Below, in pieces: positions 27,298 to 35,841 of a stretch of 64,000 bases of DNA (the stretch's first letter is position 1; each line of letters opens with the position of its first letter). The position numbers and the translations under genes are program-made. The notes under the pieces are model-generated. The model saw nothing but the letters and a program-made list of their open reading frames with translations. It ran no database searches and had not been told where the DNA came from. The DNA is from BRH-c54 sp036567945 (GTDB taxonomy: Bacteria > Bacteroidota > Bacteroidia > Flavobacteriales_E > Vicingaceae): the NCBI GenBank assembly GCA_036567945.1, contig DATCTM010000105.1:1-64000 (forward strand), in the 5' to 3' direction.

Positions 27298-27315
27298 AAT
27301 AAATACAACTCATCA

Positions 27316-27768
27316 ATGCAACAAATTTTATCATTACTTATATTTTTCAGCATATTTCTTAGTTGTTCATCAACAAAATCGAGCTCAGATACAATTGTTA
27401 AAAATAAAACAAATAATAGTGAAATGAAATATTGTGTTGGTAGAGGAGGAGGTTTTACAGGTGATTTTGAAGAGTATATGTTGCTTGAAAACGGTAAGGT
27501 TTATAAAAGAGATTTTGTTTACGAAAGAGATGTTTTTTACAAACAACTTTCTGCGTTAGATACAGAGTATTTTCTAACTAAAATTGATGAGTTAAGTTTG
27601 TATGGCGAGGATATTAATCAGCCCGGGAATATGTCTTATTATTTAGAAATTCGTCAAGGAAATAATACGATTAATAAAATTATTTGGGGAGCACATTCTT
27701 ATTACCCTCCGAAGCAATTAGAAGCTTTTCATAAAGAGTTTTTTGAGAAATTAAAGCAGCAAGACTAA
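27316..27768 (+). CDS. small lipoprotein of unknown function
   Basis: A 150-residue protein with a clear lipobox (FLSC, C17), a Ser/Thr/Lys-rich linker and a compact domain starting MKYCVGRGGGFTGDFEEYMLLENGKVYKR. I do not recognise a named family, though the FTG...Y.L..NG pattern recurs in small Bacteroidota lipoproteins. It follows lptE by 18 bases and is probably the last gene of the miaB run. It converges with the ferredoxin gene. Confidence 0.75.
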   Translation: MQQILSLLIFFSIFLSCSSTKSSSDTIVKNKTNNSEMKYCVGRGGGFTGDFEEYMLLENGKVYKRDFVYERDVFYKQLSALDTEYFLTKIDELSLYGEDINQPGNMSYYLEIRQGNNTINKIIWGAHSYYPPKQLEAFHKEFFEKLKQQD

Positions 27769-27786
27769 TTGAAATAACCGTTCAAA

Positions 27787-28017
27787 CTACTTTATCTTCT
27801 CTACCTTAATTATTTTTACAGGGCAAGCTTTTGCGGCATTAACATTGGCGATGTATTCATCATCGCCAACTACTACATTGTAGAAACCTCTTTTTTCTTT
27901 GCTGCCAATTAACGTGCATTTACCATCTTTTTTAGACATACGCCAACGGTCGTAAGCTATTTCAACGCAATAATTGCAGCCTATACATTTTTCTCTTTGG
28001 TGGGTAATACGAATCAT
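27787..28017 (-). CDS. 4Fe-4S ferredoxin paired with a U32 protein
   Basis: A 76-residue ferredoxin. C11, C14 and C17 (CIGCNYC) with C65 (KACP) are ligands for one [4Fe-4S] cluster; the second CxxCxxC motif of two-cluster ferredoxins is absent. C34 is an extra Cys. Its ATG overlaps the stop of the upstream U32 gene (ATGA), so the two are translationally coupled, and the ferredoxin is a good candidate for that protein's electron carrier (inference). Confidence 0.88.
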   Translation of the reverse strand: MIRITHQREKCIGCNYCVEIAYDRWRMSKKDGKCTLIGSKEKRGFYNVVVGDDEYIANVNAAKACPVKIIKVEKIK

Positions 28018-29249
28018 TCGGCTGGAATTACTTTATATAACTTATCTGATGGTCGAATAATTTCATCAATAGGAGTAGAGAAGTTTACTCCTTTTTCAAC
28101 TTTTTCAACAGATTTATCATCTACTCGAAGTTCTTTAACAGTAGTTTCAATAACTCCTGTTGTGGGTCCGGTAATTAATATTTTGTCCCCAACACTCAAT
28201 GAGTGGGTTTCAATTCTAAATTCAGCAATATTAATTTTAGGAAAATATTTAATACCTTGCCCCAAGAATTTTTTTCTGGTAGTGGCTTGCGAGCCATGTC
28301 CTTCCGACCATTCTCCCAATTCCTGACCTAAATAATAGCCATCCCAAAAACCTCTGTTGTAAACCGTTGCTAAGCGTTGGTTCCAGCCTTCAATTTTTTC
28401 TTTAGAGTAAGTGCCATCTAAATATGCATCAGCAGCTTCTCGGTAGCATTCTGTAACTGTTTTAACGTATTCAGGAGCTCTTCCTCTCCCTTCAATTTTT
28501 AATACTTTTACGCCTGCATTTATTATGTCATCAATAAATCCTATGGTACATAAATCTTTTGGAGACATTATGTATTCGTTGTCAATTAATAGTTCATTTC
28601 CTTCTTCATCTTTCACTTCGTAAGTTCTGCGACAATTTTGTACGCAAGCACCTCTGTTGGCAGAAGAATTATTGGTGTGTAAACTTAAATAACATTTTCC
28701 TGAAACAGCCATACATAATGCTCCGTGAGCAAAAATTTCTATTTCTACCAAGTTTCCTGAAGGTCCTGTAATATTTTCTTTTTTAATGCCGTCTGTAATG
28801 CTTTTTACTTGAATTAAACTAAGCTCTCTTGCTAATACCATTACATCAGCAAAATGCGAGAAAAATTTAATGGTTTCTAAGTTGGTAACATTGGTTTGTG
28901 TAGAAATATGCACCTCAAAACCGATTGAAGAAGCATAATTAATTACCGCTTGATCGGAAGCAATAACAGCAGTTATTCCTGCAGCTTTTGCTTTGTCAAC
29001 AATACGTTTCATTAACGATAGATCATGATCGTAAATAATGGTATTTAAAGTCAAATAAGAACGAACATTATTGCTATTACATGTTTCTGCAATTTTTTCT
29101 AAATCGTCAAAAGTAAAATTGTTGGCAGCTTTTGCTCGCATGTTTAGTTGTTCTATCCCAAAATAGATAGAGTCTGCTCTTCCTTGTATGGCAGCCATCA
29201 GCGATTCAAAAGAACCAGCCGGAGCCATTATTTCTATTTGTTTGTTCAT
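28014..29249 (-). CDS. U32-family protein, likely TrhP-type tRNA U34 hydroxylation factor
   Basis: A 411-residue member of the peptidase U32 family. The N-terminal TIM-barrel-like half starts EIMAPAGSFESLMAAIQGRADSIYFG, then comes the Cys motif FAHGALCMAVSGKC (C179, C186) and RGACVQNC (C202, C206), which in UbiU/V and TrhP relatives holds an Fe-S cluster. A C-terminal barrel domain follows (about 330-411). TrhP-type proteins act in formation of 5-hydroxyuridine at tRNA U34; others in the family modify 23S rRNA (RlhA) or ubiquinone. The exact substrate here is inferred. The overlap with a ferredoxin gene supports a redox role rather than proteolysis. Confidence 0.85.
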   Translation of the reverse strand: MNKQIEIMAPAGSFESLMAAIQGRADSIYFGIEQLNMRAKAANNFTFDDLEKIAETCNSNNVRSYLTLNTIIYDHDLSLMKRIVDKAKAAGITAVIASDQAVINYASSIGFEVHISTQTNVTNLETIKFFSHFADVMVLARELSLIQVKSITDGIKKENITGPSGNLVEIEIFAHGALCMAVSGKCYLSLHTNNSSANRGACVQNCRRTYEVKDEEGNELLIDNEYIMSPKDLCTIGFIDDIINAGVKVLKIEGRGRAPEYVKTVTECYREAADAYLDGTYSKEKIEGWNQRLATVYNRGFWDGYYLGQELGEWSEGHGSQATTRKKFLGQGIKYFPKINIAEFRIETHSLSVGDKILITGPTTGVIETTVKELRVDDKSVEKVEKGVNFSTPIDEIIRPSDKLYKVIPAE

Positions 29250-29377
29250 TAGTTTACCTACTGTAGTTTTAAAATGCGAAGTTACTACATTTTAGCTTTA
29301 GATTAATAATTATTAAGATTCATTCTAAAGAGTGTTTATTATGTTGACAATCATATTTATACTATTAGTTTTTTTTA

Positions 29378-29385
29378 TAGCTTTG
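29378..29385 (+). promoter_or_regulatory. putative -7 box of the T9SS cargo gene
   Basis: TAGCTTTG fits TAnnTTTG and lies 21 bases before the ATG at 29407. No matching -33 element at a normal distance was seen. Confidence 0.35.
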
Positions 29386-29406
29386 TGAGAACAAAAACAA
29401 ATTATT

Positions 29407-30717
29407 ATGAAAGTAAAATACCTTTTCACTTTAGTATTAACAATAGCATTAGTTTTTAATACTTACGCTACTACTTATACATCAACTCAAAATGGTGATT
29501 GGACAAACCCTGCTACTTGGACACCTTTTGGAGTTCCAATTCCGGGTGATGATGCAATTATCAATCATACGGTAACGTTAAACACAAGCTTTGCTTATAC
29601 TTCAGGGTCTATTACGGTCAACGCTACAGCTAGTTTGGTACAAGATAACTCTTCTAGAGATATATGGTTAAACGGAGCAAGTGCGATATTTACTAATAAT
29701 GGAACAACCACTATAAGAAATTTGCTATTGAGTGACGGAACGTTTACTAATGCTGGAGTTTTAACATTTAATTCAGCGGCAAACTTTATTACTATGGATA
29801 ATCCTGGTGGCATTAATTGTATTGATAGTTTGTACAATGATGGAACGATTAATAATAATGGAGTTATTAATGTGGTAACTTTTTACAACAATGACTTGAT
29901 GAATAATTATGGTACTATTCAAGGTTTATCCACTGTGGTAGATAGCTTGTGGAATGAAGGCGATTTTTTTAATTTTTTAGGATCAACCTTGTTAGCAGAT
30001 AGTGCTACCAATAATGGAAATTTTACCAATAATGGTAGCATTCAGTTTTTTCAGTTTACCAATTTTGTTAATGGCATTTTTGTAAATGATGGTTTGCTGA
30101 GTTTTACTGATATGACCAATATGGGAGATTTTACTAATAATAGTACGCTAACAGGCTCGAATAGTATGTGGAATAATGAAGTTTTTGATAACTCAAGTAC
30201 AGGACAAATAACGTTAACAGTTAGTTTTTTAAATGCAGATACCGTAAATAATACCGCAAGTTTCAATAATGATGGTAGTTTTAATATAGGAGATAGTTTT
30301 TACAATTTCAACACGATTACGGGGACTAGTTCAGGATCTTTTACTGTTCAAGATTCTTCAGTAAATTTTGGCACCATGTCAGGAAGTTTTGATTTTTGTG
30401 ATGCAACACCTCCGGCTACAGCTCCATTTGTAGATTTTAATTTTGGAACAATTGCCCCAACAATAACTTATTGTACAGTAAGTATTGCAGAAAATATAGG
30501 CAAAACCAACATTTCTTTTTACCCTAATCCAACCAAAGGTATGGTGTTTTTTGGAGAAAAATATCAACTAGAAATTTATAATGCGGTTGGGCAGTTATTA
30601 AAACAAAGCACTTCTCAACAAATAAACATTTCAGATTTTCCATCGGGAATATATTTGTTAGTTGTAAAAGATTTAGCAGGAACTCAACTTGCTTTTGATA
30701 AACTTATTAAAGAGTAA
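29407..30717 (+). CDS. secreted repeat protein with type A T9SS sorting domain
   Basis: A 436-residue protein: signal peptide (1-21, ending NTYA), then a segment like the start of G8-type surface proteins (NGDWTNPATWTPFGVPIPGDD), then about 280 residues rich in Asn, Gly, Thr and Phe with loose repeats (FTNNG, LYNDGTINNNG, FTNAG) that suggest a beta-helix. The end (SFYPNPTKGMVFF ... LEIYNAVGQLLKQS ... FPSGIYLLVV) is a type A T9SS C-terminal domain. It is a surface or secreted protein; the ligand or role is unknown. It stands alone, convergent with a lipoprotein gene. Confidence 0.87.
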   Translation: MKVKYLFTLVLTIALVFNTYATTYTSTQNGDWTNPATWTPFGVPIPGDDAIINHTVTLNTSFAYTSGSITVNATASLVQDNSSRDIWLNGASAIFTNNGTTTIRNLLLSDGTFTNAGVLTFNSAANFITMDNPGGINCIDSLYNDGTINNNGVINVVTFYNNDLMNNYGTIQGLSTVVDSLWNEGDFFNFLGSTLLADSATNNGNFTNNGSIQFFQFTNFVNGIFVNDGLLSFTDMTNMGDFTNNSTLTGSNSMWNNEVFDNSSTGQITLTVSFLNADTVNNTASFNNDGSFNIGDSFYNFNTITGTSSGSFTVQDSSVNFGTMSGSFDFCDATPPATAPFVDFNFGTIAPTITYCTVSIAENIGKTNISFYPNPTKGMVFFGEKYQLEIYNAVGQLLKQSTSQQINISDFPSGIYLLVVKDLAGTQLAFDKLIKE

Positions 30718-30761
30718 CTTTTTAATACCAATTTTCAATCAAAATATAGATTACGCGGGAT

Positions 30762-31304
30762 TTATGGGATGAATTGTTCTTCAATTCCAATAACTATTCC
30801 TTTTTCAATATGTAAAATAATAAGATTTTCTTCCTCAAGATAGGTTCTTATTTGAAGTTCATTTCCAACCTTTTTTTTATCTAAATTGTAAACCTCATCA
30901 TCAGTTCTAATTAATTCAATAGATATTCCTTCCTGAATTTTAAATGTTCTTAGTTTCTTATTCTGATTAGAAATATAATAACCATCTGTAATGCCTGTCA
31001 TCGTATCTCCATCAATTATCATATAGGCTTTATCTCTCCATTCTGCTTCTGCCGCTTCATCGCCAATAAAATAATCTACATAATCAGCTTTAATGTACAA
31101 TTTTGAATTATTAATAAATACTTCCTTAATATATGCGTGTCTGGTTTCTGTTGTTATATCAATTTTAATTGATTGAGTAGTATCAACTTTAGTATTTATC
31201 GTTACTTGAGTAGATTCTTCCTTTAAATATTTTGGCTCATTTGAACAACCAAATATTCCTAAAAATAATACTAATCCTGTCAGAACAAAAACAATATATT
31301 TCAT
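30762..31304 (-). CDS. lipoprotein of unknown function
   Basis: A 180-residue lipoprotein with lipobox IFGC (C20). The rest is a charged mixed alpha/beta domain with no motif I recognise. It lies 56 bases downstream of aspS on the same strand; co-transcription is possible but not shown. Envelope location is supported only by the lipobox. Confidence 0.72.
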   Translation of the reverse strand: MKYIVFVLTGLVLFLGIFGCSNEPKYLKEESTQVTINTKVDTTQSIKIDITTETRHAYIKEVFINNSKLYIKADYVDYFIGDEAAEAEWRDKAYMIIDGDTMTGITDGYYISNQNKKLRTFKIQEGISIELIRTDDEVYNLDKKKVGNELQIRTYLEEENLIILHIEKGIVIGIEEQFIP

Positions 31305-31360
31305 ATATTTATAAAGATACTCTTCAAATAATTGAATATGAATATTAAAAGTTAGGATGA

Positions 31361-33097
31361 TTATAATTCCTTCACATCAATAAACAACTCATCCAATTGT
31401 TTTTTATCAATGGTTGCTGGAGCATCTATCATTACATCTCTACCATTGTTGTTTTTCGGGAAGGCAATAAAATCTCTAATGGTTTCTTGTCCGCCAAACA
31501 ACGCACACAATCTATCAAAACCTAAAGCAATACCACCGTGTGGTGGAGCTCCGTATTCAAACGCATTCATTAAAAAGCCAAATTGAGCTTGAGCTTCTTC
31601 TTTGGTAAAACCAAGTAAGTCAAACATTCTAGATTGTACTGCTCTATCGTGAATACGAATAGAGCCTCCGCCTATTTCTGTACCATTTAATACTAAATCA
31701 TAAGCATTGGCTCTTACTTTTCCGGGGTCGGTTTCCAATAAATGTAAATCTTCTGTTTTTGGAGAAGTAAACGGGTGGTGCATTGCATGATAACGACCAC
31801 TTTCTTCATCCCATTCTAACAATGGAAAATCATATACCCACAACGGAGCATATTCATTAGGGTTTCTTAAGCCTAATTCGTTAGCCAAGTGCAAACGCAA
31901 ATCGTTCATTTGTTTTTGAGTAGCTGCTAAATCACCACTTAATACCAATATTAAATCACCTGCTTTGGCATTGCATTTTTCTGCCCATGCTTTTAAATCT
32001 GCTTCACTATAAAATTTATCTACTGAAGATTTATAAGTACCATCTTCATTGCAACGAAGATAAACCATTCCTTTTGCTCCAACTTGAGGTCTTTTTACAT
32101 AGTCTGTTAGCGCATCTAATTGTTTTCGGGTAAAAGAAGCACAATCTTCGGCAACAATAGCAATTACGGTTTCAGCACTATCAAAAACATTAAAACCTTT
32201 GTTTTTAGCAACATCATCAATGTAGTTAAAGGTCATTCCAAAACGAATATCGGGTTTATCGCAACCGTAGTTTAGCATAGCATCAGCATAGCTCATTCTT
32301 GGGAAGGCTTTTAATTCAATGTCTTTCACTTTTTTGAAAAGATAATCCATCATTCCTTCAAAAGTGTTTAAAATATCTTCTTGTTCCACAAAAGCCATTT
32401 CGCAGTCAATTTGTGTAAACTCCGGCTGACGGTCGGCACGTAAGTCTTCATCTCTAAAGCAACGCACAATTTGATAATAACGGTCGTAGCCACTTACCAT
32501 TAATAATTGCTTAAAGGTTTGTGGTGATTGAGGTAAAGCATAAAATTGTCCCGGGTTCATTCTGCTAGGTACTACAAAATCTCTTGCTCCTTCGGGAGTA
32601 GATTTAATTAAATAAGGCGTTTCGATTTCTAAGAAATCGATAGCATCTAAGTATTTTCTAACTTCAATAGCTAATTTATGTCTCAATTCCAGGTTTTTAC
32701 GCACCGGGTTTCTTCTTAAATCCAAGTAACGGTATTGCATACGCAATTCTTCACCGCCATCGGTTTTATCTTCGATGGTAAAAGGTGGAGTTTTACTTTT
32801 GTTGAGTAAGGTAAATTTCTCGACAATAATTTCAATTTCTCCAGTGGGAATGTTGTTGTTTTTGCTTTCACGCTCAATTACTTTTCCTGTAATTTGTATT
32901 ACATCTTCTCTACCCAGCGATTTAGCAGTTTTGGTATGTTCTTCACCAAACACCAGCTGAGTAATACCATAGCGATCACGTAAGTCAACAAAAGTCATGG
33001 CGCCAAGCTCACGAGTTTTTTGTATCCATCCGCAAAGGGTAACTACTTCATTAACATTGCTCAAACGCAATTCTCCATTGGTGTGTGTTCTGTACAT
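31361..33097 (-). CDS. aspS: aspartate-tRNA ligase
   Basis: AspRS charges tRNA-Asp. The 578-residue protein has the N-terminal OB-fold anticodon-binding domain (VTLCGWIQKTRELGAMTFVDLRDRYG), class II motif 2 (FRDEDLRADRQPEFTQID) and motif 3 (GIALGFDRL), plus the bacterial GAD insertion. The length is that of the bacterial AspRS type. Starts with ATG at 33097. Confidence 0.97.
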   Translation of the reverse strand: MYRTHTNGELRLSNVNEVVTLCGWIQKTRELGAMTFVDLRDRYGITQLVFGEEHTKTAKSLGREDVIQITGKVIERESKNNNIPTGEIEIIVEKFTLLNKSKTPPFTIEDKTDGGEELRMQYRYLDLRRNPVRKNLELRHKLAIEVRKYLDAIDFLEIETPYLIKSTPEGARDFVVPSRMNPGQFYALPQSPQTFKQLLMVSGYDRYYQIVRCFRDEDLRADRQPEFTQIDCEMAFVEQEDILNTFEGMMDYLFKKVKDIELKAFPRMSYADAMLNYGCDKPDIRFGMTFNYIDDVAKNKGFNVFDSAETVIAIVAEDCASFTRKQLDALTDYVKRPQVGAKGMVYLRCNEDGTYKSSVDKFYSEADLKAWAEKCNAKAGDLILVLSGDLAATQKQMNDLRLHLANELGLRNPNEYAPLWVYDFPLLEWDEESGRYHAMHHPFTSPKTEDLHLLETDPGKVRANAYDLVLNGTEIGGGSIRIHDRAVQSRMFDLLGFTKEEAQAQFGFLMNAFEYGAPPHGGIALGFDRLCALFGGQETIRDFIAFPKNNNGRDVMIDAPATIDKKQLDELFIDVKEL

Positions 33098-33178
33098 AAC
33101 GCTTCAATAAAATTTAGATTGCGAAATTAAACAATTAAGCAAGAAAGTAATTGTGGAGAGGAATAAAATTTGGAGACT

Positions 33179-33211
33179 AGACCTAACAGGTTTCTGAAAC
33201 CTGTTAGGTCT
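33179..33211. repeat. 33-base near-perfect palindrome between aspS and paaE
   Basis: AGACCTAACAGGTTTC (33179-33194) and its exact reverse complement (33196-33211) flank one base. It sits between the paaE stop (33219) and the aspS start (33097), both on the minus strand. In RNA the stem would be about 14 bp with a small loop. It can work as a terminator for paaE, but the sequence resembles a palindromic intergenic repeat I recall from other Bacteroidota genomes. Confidence 0.7.
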
Positions 33212-33218
33212 GAAAAAG

Positions 33219-34286
33219 TTAAATCACATCATAATCTACTACTAACTTATCTGAAGCCGGGTGAGCCTGGCAAGTTAAAATGAATCCATCAGCTACTTCT
33301 TCGTCAGACAGCGCGTAATTCATTTCCATGGTAGCTTTTCCTTCAACAATTTGGGCTTTGCAAGTACAACACACAGCACCTTTGCATGAAAAGGGAGCAT
33401 CAGCACCTTGTTCAATAGCGGTATCTAAAATGGTTGCTCCTTTGCTGTTTAAATCAAATTCAAATTCTTCGCCATCCATAATTACGGTAACATGGCTGGT
33501 ACCTTCGTAAGAGGAGTCAGGAGTTGCTTGTTCTAATGAATCTGCTTTTTTAACGGGAGTAGTAAACAATTCAAAATGAATTTTTTCATCCGCAACGCCC
33601 ATCTTTTTAAAGGTTTCGTTTACTGTATTTATCATGGCTTCCGGTCCACAAATATAAAAACCATCGGCTTTTAGTATTTCTAAATTTAGTTTAATGAAGT
33701 CGTTCATTTTCTGCTCATCAATTCTCCCACATTGAATAGGATCTAATTGTTTAGCAGCACCTTCATCGTATGTAAAATGCACTTTAAAATTAGCAGGATG
33801 ATTAGTAGCTAATTTTTCTAACTCTTGTTTAAAAATAGTATTTTCTTCATTTACATTACCATAAAAGAGAGTGAATTTTCCTCCTGCTTTAATTACTGAT
33901 TTCAACAAGGAAAAAACAGGGGTAATTCCACTACCTGCAGCTACACCAACTATATTGGCAGTATGGTTTTTAGCTACAAAATTTCCAGCAGGAGGCATTA
34001 CTTCTAATGTATCACCTACTTTCAACTCATTATTTAAAAAACCAGACATTTTCCCATTATCTATTTTTTTTACACCAATTCTTATTTCTTCTTCAAAAGG
34101 CGTACTACAAATAGAATAAGACCTTCTAATATCTTCACCATTAACAATTCTTTTAATTGTAACATATTGTCCGGACTCAAATACAAACGTATTTTTTAAA
34201 TCGGCAGGAAGTTCAAACGCAATAGAAACTGCTTGAGAAGTTTCTTTTCTAATATCTTTAACTTTTAGGGTGTGAAAATGACTCAT
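33219..34286 (-). CDS. paaE: phenylacetyl-CoA epoxygenase reductase subunit
   Basis: PaaE passes electrons from NAD(P)H to the PaaABC di-iron epoxygenase. The protein has an FAD-binding FNR-like domain (RRSYSICS), an NAD domain (VGVAAGSGITPVFSLLK; YICGPEAMI) and a C-terminal plant-type [2Fe-2S] domain with CKGAVCCTC and a later TCQ. I place the start at the ATG at 34286 (MSHFHTLKVKDI, 355 residues) because this is the usual family start; the frame stays open to a TTG at 34316, but a promoter box overlaps that part. It is divergent from paaABCD. Confidence 0.94.
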   Translation of the reverse strand: MSHFHTLKVKDIRKETSQAVSIAFELPADLKNTFVFESGQYVTIKRIVNGEDIRRSYSICSTPFEEEIRIGVKKIDNGKMSGFLNNELKVGDTLEVMPPAGNFVAKNHTANIVGVAAGSGITPVFSLLKSVIKAGGKFTLFYGNVNEENTIFKQELEKLATNHPANFKVHFTYDEGAAKQLDPIQCGRIDEQKMNDFIKLNLEILKADGFYICGPEAMINTVNETFKKMGVADEKIHFELFTTPVKKADSLEQATPDSSYEGTSHVTVIMDGEEFEFDLNSKGATILDTAIEQGADAPFSCKGAVCCTCKAQIVEGKATMEMNYALSDEEVADGFILTCQAHPASDKLVVDYDVI

Positions 34287-34313
34287 TCTTTCTGTTTTTC
34301 TTTTTAATTCGGG

Positions 34314-34321
34314 CAAAAGTA
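34314..34321 (-). promoter_or_regulatory. putative paaE -7 box
   Basis: Minus-strand TACTTTTG (34321 to 34314) fits TAnnTTTG, 27 bases before the chosen paaE ATG. It supports that start over the longer TTG-initiated frame. Confidence 0.4.
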
Positions 34322-34446
34322 ATATTATTTCGCAAAATAAGAAGATATTAAAATGAGGGACTAAATGAAATTACTAAAAATTTAGTGAATTTGTTAAAAA
34401 AATCTTCAACTGACAAAAATCAGCTATTTGTTGATTATTTTTTCGT

Positions 34447-34454
34447 TAAATTTG
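34447..34454 (+). promoter_or_regulatory. putative paaA -7 box
   Basis: TAAATTTG fits TAnnTTTG, with a TTTG 16 bases upstream (a somewhat short spacing). It lies 29 bases before the paaA ATG at 34484 and within the longer GTG-initiated frame, so it argues for the later start. Confidence 0.42.
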
Positions 34455-34483
34455 GGCAACCAAATAAAAACATATATAACAAT

Positions 34484-35425
34484 ATGGATGAACAACAAAA
34501 ATTAGATGCGTTTCAGGCGAAAATTGATGCAGAAATTAAGATAGAACCAAAAGATTGGATGCCTGAAGAATATAGAAAACATTTACAACGTCAAATTTCT
34601 CAACATGCTCATTCGGAAGTTATCGGAATGCAGCCAGAAGGTAATTGGGTGTTGAGAGCTCCTACTTTAAGGGCTAAGGTAGTGTTGTTGGCAAAAATTC
34701 AGGATGAAGCCGGACATGGACAATACTTATATGCAGCAGGTGAAACGTTGGGAAAAAGTAGAGATGAGTTTATTGAAGAATTGCAGACTGAAAAAGCAAA
34801 ATATTCCAGTATTTTTAATTACCCAACATTAACTTGGGCAGATATGGGAGCTGTAGGTTGGTTAGTTGATGGAGCTGCTATTGTAAATCAGGTATCCTTA
34901 CAAAGAACTTCTTACGGACCTTATGCTAGAGCGATGGTAAGAATTTGTAAAGAAGAAAGTTTTCACCAAAGACAAGGGTATGAAATTATTGCCCACATGG
35001 CAAAAGGAACACCTGAGCAAAAAGCTATGGCCCAAGATGCGTTGAATAGATTATGGTGGCCATCATTAATGATGTTTGGTCCGCATGATGCCGATTCTCC
35101 AAATTTAGGGAATGGTGTGAAATGGAAAATAAAACGTGAAACGAATGACGAATTGCGTCAGAAGTTTATCGATAAAACGGTTCAACAAGCAGAAGTAATT
35201 GGGTTAACTATTCCCGATCCGGATTTAAAATGGAACGAAGAAACAGGCCATTACGATTATGGTAAAATTGATTGGGATGAGTTTTGGAATGTGGTAAAAG
35301 GTAATGGACCTTGTAATAAACAGCGTTTAGAACATCACAAAAGAGCTCATAACAATGGTAAATGGGTAAGAGAAGCAGCTTTGGCTTATGCTCAAAAACA
35401 AAAAGCAAAACAAATGGTGGCGTAA
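34484..35425 (+). CDS. paaA: phenylacetyl-CoA 1,2-epoxidase catalytic subunit A
   Basis: PaaA is the di-iron oxygenase subunit that makes ring-1,2-epoxyphenylacetyl-CoA. The 313-residue protein has the ferritin-like iron ligands in KIQDEAGHGQYL and KEESFHQRQGYE and the family N-terminus PKDWMPEEYRKHLQRQISQHAHSE. The frame is open upstream to a GTG at 34385, but the family start and the promoter position favour ATG 34484. It is the first gene of paaABCD. Confidence 0.96.
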   Translation: MDEQQKLDAFQAKIDAEIKIEPKDWMPEEYRKHLQRQISQHAHSEVIGMQPEGNWVLRAPTLRAKVVLLAKIQDEAGHGQYLYAAGETLGKSRDEFIEELQTEKAKYSSIFNYPTLTWADMGAVGWLVDGAAIVNQVSLQRTSYGPYARAMVRICKEESFHQRQGYEIIAHMAKGTPEQKAMAQDALNRLWWPSLMMFGPHDADSPNLGNGVKWKIKRETNDELRQKFIDKTVQQAEVIGLTIPDPDLKWNEETGHYDYGKIDWDEFWNVVKGNGPCNKQRLEHHKRAHNNGKWVREAALAYAQKQKAKQMVA

Positions 35426-35492
35426 TCCACCCAACACTCTCCAAAAGGAGAACCTTATTTAAGAATTATAATTTTAGAAAAAATAAAGATTT

Positions 35493-35789
35493 ATGGATAA
35501 TATTAAAGATAATCAAGGAGATGTTTGGGAAGTTTTTGTACAAAGCAAACCAGGGTTGCCTCATAAACATGCGGGCAGTTTACATGCAACAGATAAAGAA
35601 ATGGCATTGCAAAATGCTAGAGATTTGTACACTAGAAGAAACGAGGGGACATGTATTTGGGTAGTACCTTCAAATTTTATAGTTTCATCATTGCCTGAAG
35701 ATAGCGAATCATTTTTTGATCCTTCAGACGATAAAATTTACAGACATCCTACGCATTATGTTATGCCGGAAGGAGCGAGGCATATTTGA
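35493..35789 (+). CDS. paaB: phenylacetyl-CoA epoxygenase subunit B
   Basis: A 98-residue small subunit needed for PaaA activity and complex assembly. WEVFVQSKPGLPHKHAGSLHATDKEMALQNARDLYTRR is the family signature, and the end (THYVMPEGARHI) is normal. It lies between paaA (67 bases) and paaC (52 bases) in the same direction. Confidence 0.95.
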   Translation: MDNIKDNQGDVWEVFVQSKPGLPHKHAGSLHATDKEMALQNARDLYTRRNEGTCIWVVPSNFIVSSLPEDSESFFDPSDDKIYRHPTHYVMPEGARHI

Positions 35790-35841
35790 GTTCCAGGTTA
35801 GCTTCCTAAACTATTTATTGATTTAAAAATTACAATATTAT

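Noticed and set aside
34385..34483. Longer paaA with a GTG start at 34385
   Set aside because: The extra 33 residues are not part of the PaaA family, and a promoter-like box lies inside them; ATG 34484 gives the normal N-terminus. The same logic removed TTG extensions of paaE, purD, wzc and the response regulator.
35362..35664. 100-codon plus-strand frame overlapping paaA and paaB
   Set aside because: It is out of frame with both paa genes, which are strongly supported by family motifs.
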